From contig NZ_CP029033.1 of assembly GCF_003073475.1 (NCBI RefSeq), positions 1,116,001 to 1,180,000 of the forward strand: 64,000 nt of DNA. Direction: 5' to 3'. Shown here piece after piece: positions 36,035 through 43,577 of this stretch (position 1 is the stretch's first letter; the number at the start of each line of letters is the position of its first letter). The DNA is from Actinobaculum sp. 313. Lineage in GTDB: Bacteria; Actinomycetota; Actinomycetes; Actinomycetales; Actinomycetaceae. The notes under the pieces are model-generated. The model made no database searches. It was not told the DNA's origin and saw only the letters and a program-made list of their open reading frames with translations. Both the position numbers and the translations under genes were made by a program.

Positions 36035-36667
36035 TCAGTCGCGTGCGATGTCGATGACGATTCTGTCCGGATCGCTGAGACGCGTGATGCGATAGGAGCG
36101 TTCGCGGTCTGTACCGATGTAAATGAGGTGAGATCCTTCGAAGGGATAGGCCACATCGGCGTCTTGGATAACGGTTGTATCGGCCACTGCGGCGGGATTA
36201 AGTGACGGTGGGTCTGCTTGCTCGGGGTAAGTGACTCCGCTGACTGACACTTGCAGGTAGGTGGCGCCGCCCATGTCGATACGGTCTCCCTTGCCGTCGC
36301 TAATCGGTTCGTCTACCCACTGCGCGTACCATTGCAGATCACCGTCGCCAGCGGAGTATTCGACGACGAGTCGGTCGTAGCCGTCGTGCCCACCCAGACG
36401 CGAGGACACCGGCACGTAGGTACCGGAGACATTGAGGTAGTCTTCGCTCTGCGACATGCCGGTGACAAAGCCATCATCCGCCTCATCCGGGTCCGACGGC
36501 GTCGCCACGGGTGTCGTACCCGCCGTCGACGGTTGCGCCGAGCTGGTGGAACTCTTCGGCGGGGTTGTCTGTGGGGACGTTGAAGGAGAAGACGATTCCG
36601 AACCGGTACAGGCACTCAGGCCTGCCACGACGGCGAAGCACAGTGCAAGGTGACGGACGCGCTTCAT
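36035..36667 (-). CDS. AMIN-like domain lipoprotein
   Basis: A 210-residue secreted lipoprotein. The signal peptide HLALCFAVVAGLSACTGSES has a lipobox cysteine, a Ser/Thr/Pro-rich linker follows (SPSTSPQTTPPKSSTSSAQP), and a beta-rich C-terminal domain includes GHDGYDRLVVEYSAGDGDLQ, GATYLQVSVSGVTYP and YRITRLSDPDRIVIDIARD. The LSDPDRIVIDI ending is what I recall of the actinobacterial AMIN-like domain, related to peptidoglycan-binding AMIN domains. It is inserted on the opposite strand between plsC and ddl, where gpsA is often found. A periplasmic or cell-wall role is likely. Confidence 0.75.
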   Translation of the reverse strand: MKRVRHLALCFAVVAGLSACTGSESSSPSTSPQTTPPKSSTSSAQPSTAGTTPVATPSDPDEADDGFVTGMSQSEDYLNVSGTYVPVSSRLGGHDGYDRLVVEYSAGDGDLQWYAQWVDEPISDGKGDRIDMGGATYLQVSVSGVTYPEQADPPSLNPAAVADTTVIQDADVAYPFEGSHLIYIGTDRERSYRITRLSDPDRIVIDIARD

Positions 36668-36730
36668 AAGTCCTCCTGGTCATGTCGACGGTGCCGACAT
36701 GACGACACCCGCGGATCACTAGGATTAACT

Positions 36731-36749
36731 CTAGGCCGTGATCGCCTAG
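36731..36749 (+). promoter_or_regulatory. Inverted repeat upstream of the AMIN-like lipoprotein gene
   Basis: CTAGGC (36731-36736) and GCCTAG (36744-36749) are perfect inverted repeats with a 7-base spacer, about 65 bp upstream of the lipoprotein start in the divergent region shared with ddl. Further on, TAGGCTAGGCA near 36865-36875 offers a -10 box for ddl. Confidence 0.35.
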
Positions 36750-36910
36750 AAGCGTGCGCACACCGCGCTCGACTGGGCAAACGAGATCGAACTGTGACAC
36801 TGTGGGCAAGAAGATTGCCGGTGCCTCCGGCGCTGACACTCGGCGTGAGAGCACATGACAGGCTAGGCTAGGCATTGGTAGCGCCGGGTTCGATATGAAA
36901 GGGCAGCGTC

Positions 36911-38113
36911 GTGGCATCGAAGAAACGGGTCGCGCTAATTTACGGCGGTGTGTCAGGCGAGCACTCGGTGTCCTGCCTGACTGCGGCTTCCGTGATGCGC
37001 GCAATGGACCCGCAGAAGTACGAGATTCTTCCGATCGGTATCCGCAAGGATGGCACCTGGGTTCCCGGTGTACAAGATCCGGCCGTGTTGGAAGCTGCTG
37101 GACCGCGCGGCGAGGTTGCCGCTTCAAGCGGCGAAGTATTGCTGGGCAAGCAGAAAGATAACGGTGTCGCCTACTCGGTCAGCACTGTGCCAAGCGATGA
37201 CGCGCACAACGCGTCCTCTGCCACGACGACGGCGCAGACTAGGGAGGTCAATGGCGCTCTGGCGACGCTGGGCGGACAGCAGTGCGGCCCCGTGCTCAGC
37301 GAGTTAGGGCGTATCGATGTCGCCTTCCCACTGCTCCACGGCCCCTTCGGTGAGGATGGCACAATCCAGGGCATGTTGGAAATGACCGGTATTCCGTATG
37401 TAGGATCGGGTGTTTTTGCCTCGGCAGCCGGAATGGATAAACACTATATGAAGGTGGTACTGGAAGCGGCGGGCTTGCCGGTGGCGCCTTACGTTCTGGT
37501 GACCGCGCGGCGGTGGCGTACGGAGCGTGATGCCATACTCCAGGAAGTCGAACAGCGGTTACGGTATCCCATATTCGTCAAGCCTGCCCGTGCCGGTTCT
37601 TCTCTCGGTATCTCACGTGTCGAGGATGCCAGTGGGTTGGCCGCGGCGGTGCAACTGGCACAGGAAACGGATCCCAAGGTCATCATCGAACAGGGTGTGG
37701 CTGGCCGCGAGATCGAGTGTGCGGTTCTGGGCGGGCATGGCGATGAGTCGGCTCGAGCCTCCGTACTCGGTGAAATCGTGCTGGACAGCCAGTGGTACGA
37801 CTACCAGACGAAGTACATTCAGACCGAGGGCTTCCACATGGAGATTCCTGCGGCGGTGGATGACGATACGGCTGCCAGAATGCGGGCGATGGCGATCAAG
37901 GTCTTTGAAGCCTTCGAATGCGAAGGCATGACGCGGGTGGACTTCTTCCTCACCGATGAAGGCGAGATCGTCGTCAATGAGCACAACACGATTCCCGGAT
38001 TCACGGCAGTATCCATGTATCCGATTCTGTGGCAGAAAACCGGACTCGACTATTCCGCACTGATCGACGAACTCATCACGCTCGCATTGGAGCGTCCGCT
38101 TGGTCTGCGCTGA
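36911..38113 (+). CDS. ddl: D-alanine--D-alanine ligase
   Basis: A 400-residue ATP-grasp enzyme that joins two D-alanines for peptidoglycan. It starts VALIYGGVSGEHSVSCLTAA, with FPLLHGPFGEDGTIQGMLEM, YPIFVKPARAGSSLGISRV (ATP lysine), GREIECAVLGG, and the metal-binding VNEHNTIPGFTAVSMYP. A loop of about 35 residues rich in Ser/Ala/Thr (near residues 95-115) is longer than in E. coli DdlB but common in actinobacterial Ddl. The GTG start at 36911 follows AAAGGGCAGC. thiL follows 18 bp downstream on the same strand. Confidence 0.95.
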   Translation: MASKKRVALIYGGVSGEHSVSCLTAASVMRAMDPQKYEILPIGIRKDGTWVPGVQDPAVLEAAGPRGEVAASSGEVLLGKQKDNGVAYSVSTVPSDDAHNASSATTTAQTREVNGALATLGGQQCGPVLSELGRIDVAFPLLHGPFGEDGTIQGMLEMTGIPYVGSGVFASAAGMDKHYMKVVLEAAGLPVAPYVLVTARRWRTERDAILQEVEQRLRYPIFVKPARAGSSLGISRVEDASGLAAAVQLAQETDPKVIIEQGVAGREIECAVLGGHGDESARASVLGEIVLDSQWYDYQTKYIQTEGFHMEIPAAVDDDTAARMRAMAIKVFEAFECEGMTRVDFFLTDEGEIVVNEHNTIPGFTAVSMYPILWQKTGLDYSALIDELITLALERPLGLR

Positions 38114-38131
38114 CGGGGCGGACGTGGTGCC

Positions 38132-39184
38132 GTGGTGAAGAGCGTGGCTCTCAGTAGTGGGCGTGTTCGGGACCTTTGCGAAGATGATCTGCTGGCGATT
38201 CTGCGCAAGTATCTGCCATCGGCGAGCGGGGTAGTGGTCCCGTCCGGTGATGACAGTGCCGTCTTGCCGGTTCCTGATGGCCGGGTTGCGGTTTCCACGG
38301 ACATGCTGGTTGAAGATGTGCATTTTCGGCGCGGCTGGTCCAGTGGCGAGGATGTCGGTTGGCGAGCGGCGATGCAGAATCTTGCCGACGCGGTGGCGAT
38401 GGGTGCTGTGCCGATCTCCCTAGTCGTTTCTCTCGAACTGCCCGGAGACTTACCGGTGGTATGGGTCGAAGGCTTGGCCCGGGGCATGGCTGCCGCCTGT
38501 GCGCTGTGTGGCACCGGTGTCGACGGCGGGGATCTGGTGGGCGGTAACAAGGTTGCGATATCGGTGACCGTGCTAGGCGCACTGGAAGGGCGTGACCCGG
38601 TTCTTCGCTCCGCGGCTCGTTCCGGCGAACCGTTGATCCACGCGGGGGTGCTTGGCCGGGCGGCCGCTGGGATGGCCTTGTTGGGACATGGCTACGCGCG
38701 TCGGCGGGCGGCGTTTCTGGATGAAGAAAGCCTTGCCATCGACGACTTTCTACGCCCGAAGCCGCCCCTGCGGCAGGCATTGGCTGCGTGCCGCGATGGG
38801 GCCATCGGTGCCTTCATGGACGTATCGGATGGATTACTGCGTGACGCGCGGCGTATGGCGCAGGCGTCCGGTGTGTGGCTTGATATCGAATCAACGCGGT
38901 TGGCGGACTCCATACATCCGCTGATTGGAATCGGACGGCGAATGGGAATGGCCGATCCGTGGCAGTGGGCGTTGGAGACTGCCCTCAGCGGGGGAGAGGA
39001 TCACGGGTTCCTCGGGACTTTGCGGGTGCACGCCGAGCGGGCATGGGGGCTGAACACGCCGACCTTGCCAGATGGTTTTACCCGCATTGGCACGGTGCGA
39101 GAGGCACACGACGGCGGCCTGGTGACCGTTGACGGGCGAGAGATTGCTCTTACCGGGGGCTGGGACCACTTTGGTGGTGCATGA
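38132..39184 (+). CDS. thiL: Thiamine-monophosphate kinase
   Basis: A 350-residue enzyme that phosphorylates thiamine monophosphate to thiamine diphosphate. It has EDDLLAILRKYLP, PSGDDSAVLPVPDGRVAVST then DMLVEDVHFR (metal and substrate aspartates), AMQNLADAVAMGAVP, GTGVDGGDLVGG, MDVSDGLLRDARRMAQASGV and the late LSGGEDHGFL. Order and spacing match ThiL. GTG 38132 gives a start shortly after ddl; a second GTG at 38135 is equally possible. ddl-thiL adjacency is common in actinobacteria. Confidence 0.94.
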   Translation: MVKSVALSSGRVRDLCEDDLLAILRKYLPSASGVVVPSGDDSAVLPVPDGRVAVSTDMLVEDVHFRRGWSSGEDVGWRAAMQNLADAVAMGAVPISLVVSLELPGDLPVVWVEGLARGMAAACALCGTGVDGGDLVGGNKVAISVTVLGALEGRDPVLRSAARSGEPLIHAGVLGRAAAGMALLGHGYARRRAAFLDEESLAIDDFLRPKPPLRQALAACRDGAIGAFMDVSDGLLRDARRMAQASGVWLDIESTRLADSIHPLIGIGRRMGMADPWQWALETALSGGEDHGFLGTLRVHAERAWGLNTPTLPDGFTRIGTVREAHDGGLVTVDGREIALTGGWDHFGGA

Positions 39185-39243
39185 GGGGATAGCCGCCCAC
39201 TGAGAAGCTGGGTGTGTACCTTGTGTCTGTATGCCGGGGAGTT

Positions 39244-39582
39244 CTAGAGGGGCTTATTCTGGAGGGGTCCGGTGGTGTAGGGCGGCAGGGAGAGGCTATT
39301 GAATGAGGCTGTGACCTTTTCTTCTTGTGCTTGGAAGTCTTCGTATCCGGCTTTGGTTGCTTCGGCGTGCTGGTTGAGGCGTTGTACGAATGTGGTGCGG
39401 GAGGTTTCGATCGCCTTGGCGGCGGTTTCGGCACTGGCACCGAGGTGGCCGTTGATGATGCCGTCATTGGATGCCCGGATGGCATCGCCATTGCCGGTCC
39501 CATCGATGACGTTGCCGAGGTCTTCCGTATTTCGTACCAGCGAGGCCAGAACGTTCAGGTTGATATAAGCCTTCTTGTTCAT
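39244..39582 (-). CDS. Small helical protein, WXG100-like size, partner candidate in the hydrolase-lipoprotein operon
   Basis: A 112-residue protein, MNKKAYINLNVLASLVRNTE onward, predicted almost wholly helical in two blocks (about 8-55 and 60-95): ASAETAAKAIETSRTTFVQR then LNQHAEATKAGYEDFQAQEE. It has no signal peptide. Length and helical-hairpin character resemble WXG100/ESX-type small secreted proteins, but no clear WXG motif is visible, so family membership is an inference. The start overlaps the lipoprotein stop by 4 bp, and GAGGAG lies 9 bases upstream. It is the last gene of a four-gene coupled operon. Confidence 0.65.
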   Translation of the reverse strand: MNKKAYINLNVLASLVRNTEDLGNVIDGTGNGDAIRASNDGIINGHLGASAETAAKAIETSRTTFVQRLNQHAEATKAGYEDFQAQEEKVTASFNSLSLPPYTTGPLQNKPL

Positions 39583-40421
39583 GGTGTTGTCTCCTCAGTT
39601 ACAGGTGTTGGTGTTGTGGTGGGCCATTCTTCGGGTTCGATGGTGGCCCAGCTGCCGCGGCCGGAGCCACGTAGGTATTCCGGGATGGGCTCGGTGCCGT
39701 CGGGCCAGTCGTCGAATCCAACACCTTGCGCGCAGCCAGTGTCGACTATAACGGCAGTTGCCCCCTCATACTTGAGAAGGACAGTCGCACCATTGTCAGG
39801 GTTGACGAGGATGGCGGCGTTGCCTTTGCTATGGACGTAGGGTTCTGGGGCTTGGAAGCCGTAGGGTGTCGCTAGCTCGTAGACGTCCTGTAAGGCTTGG
39901 TCCCAGTTCTCCTCGGTCAACGGAAAAGTCGATGTTGCCAGCGTATATCTCTCGGAGATATAGCCTTCTGGACAGTCGATGCGAGCCGATAGGCTGGCTT
40001 GGTCGGCGGTGGTGCGGGGTGTCCATTCTCCGACGTCGTATTTGTCGGAGAGCATGTCGTAGATAGAGATAAGCAAAGTGAGGGTTTCGGCGCGGGCCTG
40101 GGAGATAGGGATATCGGAGACGGATTGCTGCTGCACAGGCTCCCCGAAATACTTGCTGCGCGTGTCCGCACACCCCGTAGCCACGACCAGGCACGTTACG
40201 GCAAGCACGACGCCAAGCACCCGCGCTCGAGGCGACCGGCCGCACTCTGAATGTGGGGATGGCGGGGTGCCGCAGCGTTTCCGGTCGGAATACGTGTGTT
40301 CCTGATGAGGGTGGTGGTTCCACCGGTCGTGGTGCCAGCGGCTGTGGTGTGCTCTGGTGGGAGATCGGTGGCACTGCGCTGACTGGTGGAGTGCCCGTGC
40401 GGCACGTGGGGTGTTGTTCAT
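39579..40421 (-). CDS. Lipoprotein, downstream copy of a tandem duplication
   Basis: From ATG 40421 this encodes 280 residues. The recognisable lipoprotein starts only after about 70 residues, with RVLGVVLAVTCLVVATGCAD as signal and lipobox. The mature part is nearly the same as the neighbour's: TRSKYFGEPVQQQSVSDIPI, SQARAETLTLLISIYDMLSD, ALQDVYELATPYGFQAPEPY, VHSKGNAAILVNPDNGA. The N-terminal extension is His/Arg/Pro-rich and lacks the look of a coding start. Its true start, or a small indel, is uncertain. ATG 40421 overlaps the upstream stop by 4 bp. It may resemble LppA-type lipoproteins of actinobacteria. The function is unknown. Confidence 0.7.
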   Translation of the reverse strand: MNNTPRAARALHQSAQCHRSPTRAHHSRWHHDRWNHHPHQEHTYSDRKRCGTPPSPHSECGRSPRARVLGVVLAVTCLVVATGCADTRSKYFGEPVQQQSVSDIPISQARAETLTLLISIYDMLSDKYDVGEWTPRTTADQASLSARIDCPEGYISERYTLATSTFPLTEENWDQALQDVYELATPYGFQAPEPYVHSKGNAAILVNPDNGATVLLKYEGATAVIVDTGCAQGVGFDDWPDGTEPIPEYLRGSGRGSWATIEPEEWPTTTPTPVTEETTP

Positions 40422-41016
40422 GGTGTTGCCCCAGTACTGGGGTCGGGTGTGGTGGTGGGCCATTCTTCGGGTTCGATGGTGGCCCACCTGCCGCGGCCGG
40501 AACCGCGCAGGTATTCCGGGATGGGCTCGGTACCCTCGGGCCAGTCATCAAACCCAACACCACGGGCACAGCCAGTATCAATGGTGACTGCGGTGATCCC
40601 CACGTACGACAGTATGATGGCAGCACCATTGTCGGGGTTGACGAGGATAGCGGCGTTGCCTTTGCTATGAACGTAGGGTTCTGGGGAGGTAAAACCGTAG
40701 GGTTTCGCTAACTCATAGACGTCTTGGAGGGCTTGGTCCCAGTTCTCCTCGGTCAATGGACGAGTGGACGAGGCTAGATGGTATGTCTCTGAGGTGTAGC
40801 CGTCTGGGCATTGCAGTCCGGCAGTGAGAGCAGCCTGGTCCGTGGTGGTAAAGGCCGGCCATTCTCCGACGTCGTATTTGTCGGAGAGCATGTCGTAGAT
40901 GCTGATGAGGAGGGTGAGGGTTTCGGCGCGGGCCTGGGAGATAGGGATATCGGAGACGGATTGCTGCTGCACAGGCTCACCGAAATACTTGCTGCGCGTG
41001 TCCGCACACCCGGCCG
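39600..41016 (-). repeat. Tandem duplication of a lipoprotein gene, 836-bp unit
   Basis: Segments near 39616-39720 and 40024-40174 recur at 40452-40556 and 40860-41010 with few mismatches and the same 836-bp offset at both ends. There is thus no net length change inside the unit. The bases between about 40180 and 40420 have no counterpart and separate the copies. Confidence 0.85.
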
Positions 41017-41098
41017 TAACAAGCAAGCACAGGCTTGTGAGGACGGCGGCGAGGCGGGCCGGGCGTGCCCGCATATGGTGGTGGTGCTGTGTTGTCAT
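40418..41098 (-). CDS. Lipoprotein, upstream copy of a tandem duplication
   Basis: A 226-residue lipoprotein: MTTQHHHHMRARPARLAAVL then TSLCLLVTAGCAD is a complete signal peptide with lipobox cysteine. The mature domain shares TRSKYFGEPVQQQSVSDIPI and the C-terminal GTEPIPEYLRGSGRGRWATI with the next gene. Substitutions between the two copies cluster in the middle (residues about 75-150). It begins 1 bp after the hydrolase stop, so it is tightly coupled to it. An envelope-anchored accessory or protective role for the hydrolase is an inference from the arrangement. Confidence 0.78.
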   Translation of the reverse strand: MTTQHHHHMRARPARLAAVLTSLCLLVTAGCADTRSKYFGEPVQQQSVSDIPISQARAETLTLLISIYDMLSDKYDVGEWPAFTTTDQAALTAGLQCPDGYTSETYHLASSTRPLTEENWDQALQDVYELAKPYGFTSPEPYVHSKGNAAILVNPDNGAAIILSYVGITAVTIDTGCARGVGFDDWPEGTEPIPEYLRGSGRGRWATIEPEEWPTTTPDPSTGATP

Positions 41099-41099
41099 A

Positions 41100-42860
41100 T
41101 CAGTCCTTGTCGGGGATTGCCATACCTTCACCAATAATAATGCTGGCAATATTGTGCACGGAGGTAGTGGAACGGATAGTCGGGTTCTTCGGCTTGGTCA
41201 GGTACTCTGAGTGTCCTTCGGACCCTTCGTAGCGGGTACCGTCAACATCGGTAGTAGCGTCGGTGCTGAAGTTCTCGAAGACGGGCACGCGATCCGGGTC
41301 CAGGCTATACCAGCCCAGATCGGCAACCGCATCACCATCGGCCTCCCCGACGAAGGTATGCCCACCGATCATATTCAGCTCGGCATTCGAGATGGTTCCC
41401 ACCCCAGGAGAACCGATAAAGATGGTGTTATCCGGAGCGGTGGTCTCCTGCGCGGCAAGACCCGCAGTCAGAGAACCAAACGAATGCCCCATATTCGTCA
41501 AATTGAAATCACCCGCAGCATGCGTGGCTTCCAGGCCATCCAGGAAGACACTCAACCGCGGCGCGCCATCATCAGCCATATTCGTGGTAAGAGGCGAGCG
41601 CACGGCCCCACGGGTGGGGAGGGGCAAAAGCTCATTCATATCCGGCGGCTCATAATCCAACCACACCACACCAGCCGCTTCTTCGCTCGCACGAGCGGGA
41701 TTACTTCTTAGTTGAACACTTGCTTCCCGCAGTACGGTGTTCATGTTCTGTACGTCGTATCCCCAAGAGGTTGGAGTGCCTGCCAGGTTCTCAAGAACAT
41801 TGGAGGTCATACCCGGGGTGAAGGTGACAACATTCTCCGCGTGATCAATATCGCCCACACCGATCACACCACGCATATGCTCCGAACTGCCGTTGAAATC
41901 ATAGACCAGCAGACTGTACTGCCCCGGCGGGGAATCCCACAAAGCCTGCGGGCTCTCCATCGGGAAATGAGCCCGCAGCGCCTCGACAGTGAACACTTTA
42001 TCAGCCGCCGCATGCCCGTCTGGCGCATACTTCTTCAGCGTCTCCCACAACTCGATAGCTCGCTCACGATCACGCGGGTTATCCTCCACATAATCACGAA
42101 GATCAAGTTCATCAACCACCGCGCGCAACGCTTCATAATCAGGATCACTCCACAGGCGGATCGTATTCGCCTTCGACCGGCAATCCAGTGGTATCCCATC
42201 CAGATTGCCAATCCACTCCGGATGATTAAGACCGATCTCGCGCTGCTCGGCCGGTGTGAGCGCCGTCCACCAATCGTTGACCTCGTGCGGACTCCACCCC
42301 GGATCAGGCTGACTGACCCCGGCCTGAATAATAGACGTATCCGCGCCCGTGGCAAGCTTCTCTGTCCCGGCTAGTTCCTCGTAGACTCCCTTGAGGACTT
42401 GTAACAGTTGCTCGGCGCGCTGCATCAACTGGTGGACTTGACTGCCAATTTCTTCTTGCGCGGTAGGGGTAATCTTCTCCATCGTCACCGGCCCCGGATC
42501 CCACCAGCGCACGGGAATACCCGACACTGTGCCATCCTCGTTGATTGTCACATCATGAGAAGCCGCCTCATCCTTAAGGGCATACGCATCCGAACAAATA
42601 CGGTCCACCTCCTCGGCAGCATCCCGGAAACGACTCGCAACCTTCTCATACAAGGTGACAATATCGGCAGCATCATCGGCAAGCGCGTTACGCGAGTGTA
42701 TCTCCGCCGTCGCGAACGCACCCTCCAACTCGCCATCAGAGTTGATTGACTCCAACTGCTCACGCACGTAGTCATACTTGAGCGCCTTCGCATGCAACTC
42801 AGACGCAGCCTCCCTCAGCAACCTGCCCTTCCACAACAACAAATCAGAAAACGCTGCCAT
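41100..42860 (-). CDS. DUF1023-type alpha/beta hydrolase with helical N-terminal domain
   Basis: A 586-residue protein with no signal peptide. Residues 1 to about 180 are helical (MAAFSDLLLWKGRLLREAAS, with a WKG at 10-12, through AQEEIGSQVHQLMQRAEQLL), recalling WXG100/ESX substrate-type N-termini. Residues about 300-586 form an alpha/beta hydrolase of the DUF1023 type, with nucleophile elbow NMGHSFGSLTAGLAAQ (Ser460), and IGSPGVGTISNAELN, GEADGDAVADLGWY (likely acid) and the late SVHN (likely His). The central part begins DPGWSPHEVNDWWTALTPAE, a conserved DUF1023 lead-in. It is first in a coupled operon with two lipoproteins and a small helical protein. Target unknown; lipase or esterase chemistry is plausible. 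Confidence 0.85.
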   Translation of the reverse strand: MAAFSDLLLWKGRLLREAASELHAKALKYDYVREQLESINSDGELEGAFATAEIHSRNALADDAADIVTLYEKVASRFRDAAEEVDRICSDAYALKDEAASHDVTINEDGTVSGIPVRWWDPGPVTMEKITPTAQEEIGSQVHQLMQRAEQLLQVLKGVYEELAGTEKLATGADTSIIQAGVSQPDPGWSPHEVNDWWTALTPAEQREIGLNHPEWIGNLDGIPLDCRSKANTIRLWSDPDYEALRAVVDELDLRDYVEDNPRDRERAIELWETLKKYAPDGHAAADKVFTVEALRAHFPMESPQALWDSPPGQYSLLVYDFNGSSEHMRGVIGVGDIDHAENVVTFTPGMTSNVLENLAGTPTSWGYDVQNMNTVLREASVQLRSNPARASEEAAGVVWLDYEPPDMNELLPLPTRGAVRSPLTTNMADDGAPRLSVFLDGLEATHAAGDFNLTNMGHSFGSLTAGLAAQETTAPDNTIFIGSPGVGTISNAELNMIGGHTFVGEADGDAVADLGWYSLDPDRVPVFENFSTDATTDVDGTRYEGSEGHSEYLTKPKNPTIRSTTSVHNIASIIIGEGMAIPDKD

Positions 42861-43054
42861 GTCGAGACCTCGAGCCGATAGAGGGAACCGGAAATGGGGA
42901 CAACCGACACCCTACCCCAGAGAAATAGAACACACCACCACTTTGCCGAGTAGATGGGTGGGGTTTGGTGGTCGGGTGTGGGTTGGTTCGCAAGAGACGA
43001 ATCACTGGTTCAATCCGGCCTTTAGACCTTCAACGCTGAGAAGGGCCCACTGGT

Positions 43055-43083
43055 AAACAGAAAGGGCCGCCCGGAGGCGACCC
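43055..43083 (-). terminator. Rho-independent terminator of rpmB
   Basis: On the minus strand GGGTCGCC-TCCG-GGCGGCCC forms an 8-base stem with internal mismatches allowed, followed by TTTCTGTTT (43055-43063). It starts about 20 bp after the rpmB stop. Confidence 0.75.
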
Positions 43084-43103
43084 CTAGCGTTAAGCAGTGC
43101 GGC

Positions 43104-43295
43104 TCAGATGGCGCGCTCGACCTTGCCGGCCTTAATGCACGAGGTGCAAACGTTAAGGCGCTTGGTTGTACCGTTCACAACGGCGCGCACGCGCTGAATA
43201 TTCGGATTCCACCGGCGGTTGGTCCGCACGTGGGAATGCGAGACGCTCTTACCGAAGCCCGGGTGCTTGCCGCAAACATCACAAACAGAAGCCAC
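43104..43295 (-). CDS. rpmB: 50S ribosomal protein L28
   Basis: A 63-residue L28 with two CxxC pairs, CDVCGKHPGFGKSVSHSHV and NVCTSCIKAGKVERAI, the zinc-binding (C+) type. SHSHVRTNRRWNPNIQRVRA is the conserved core. The start is GTG 43295, preceded by GAAGGAGAAG; an upstream in-frame ATG lacks a site and adds a non-family tail. It is divergent from recG, a common arrangement in actinobacteria. Being a C+ form, it needs zinc, unlike Zur-controlled C- paralogues. Confidence 0.96.
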   Translation of the reverse strand: MASVCDVCGKHPGFGKSVSHSHVRTNRRWNPNIQRVRAVVNGTTKRLNVCTSCIKAGKVERAI

Positions 43296-43577
43296 GGTTC
43301 TTCTCCTTCGATCGCTGACGGGACGCCAGCGGCGTCTCCTAACCACCAGTCGGCGACTGGCAACTCATAAAGTATAGGCGGCCAAGCCGACGCTGTCCAA
43401 GCACGCCGTTCGTGGTATCGCGCACGTACAGGGGCGCTCCCGCGTACCGCCGTTGGCCACAATACCCGGGGATGAGATACGGCTGCACCAACGGGCACGG
43501 GTAGGCTGAGCACAGTACGCGGAGTTCCGGGTGATGCATGCCTGCGGATGGAGTATCGAAACGCTCGAGGAGGGCAG

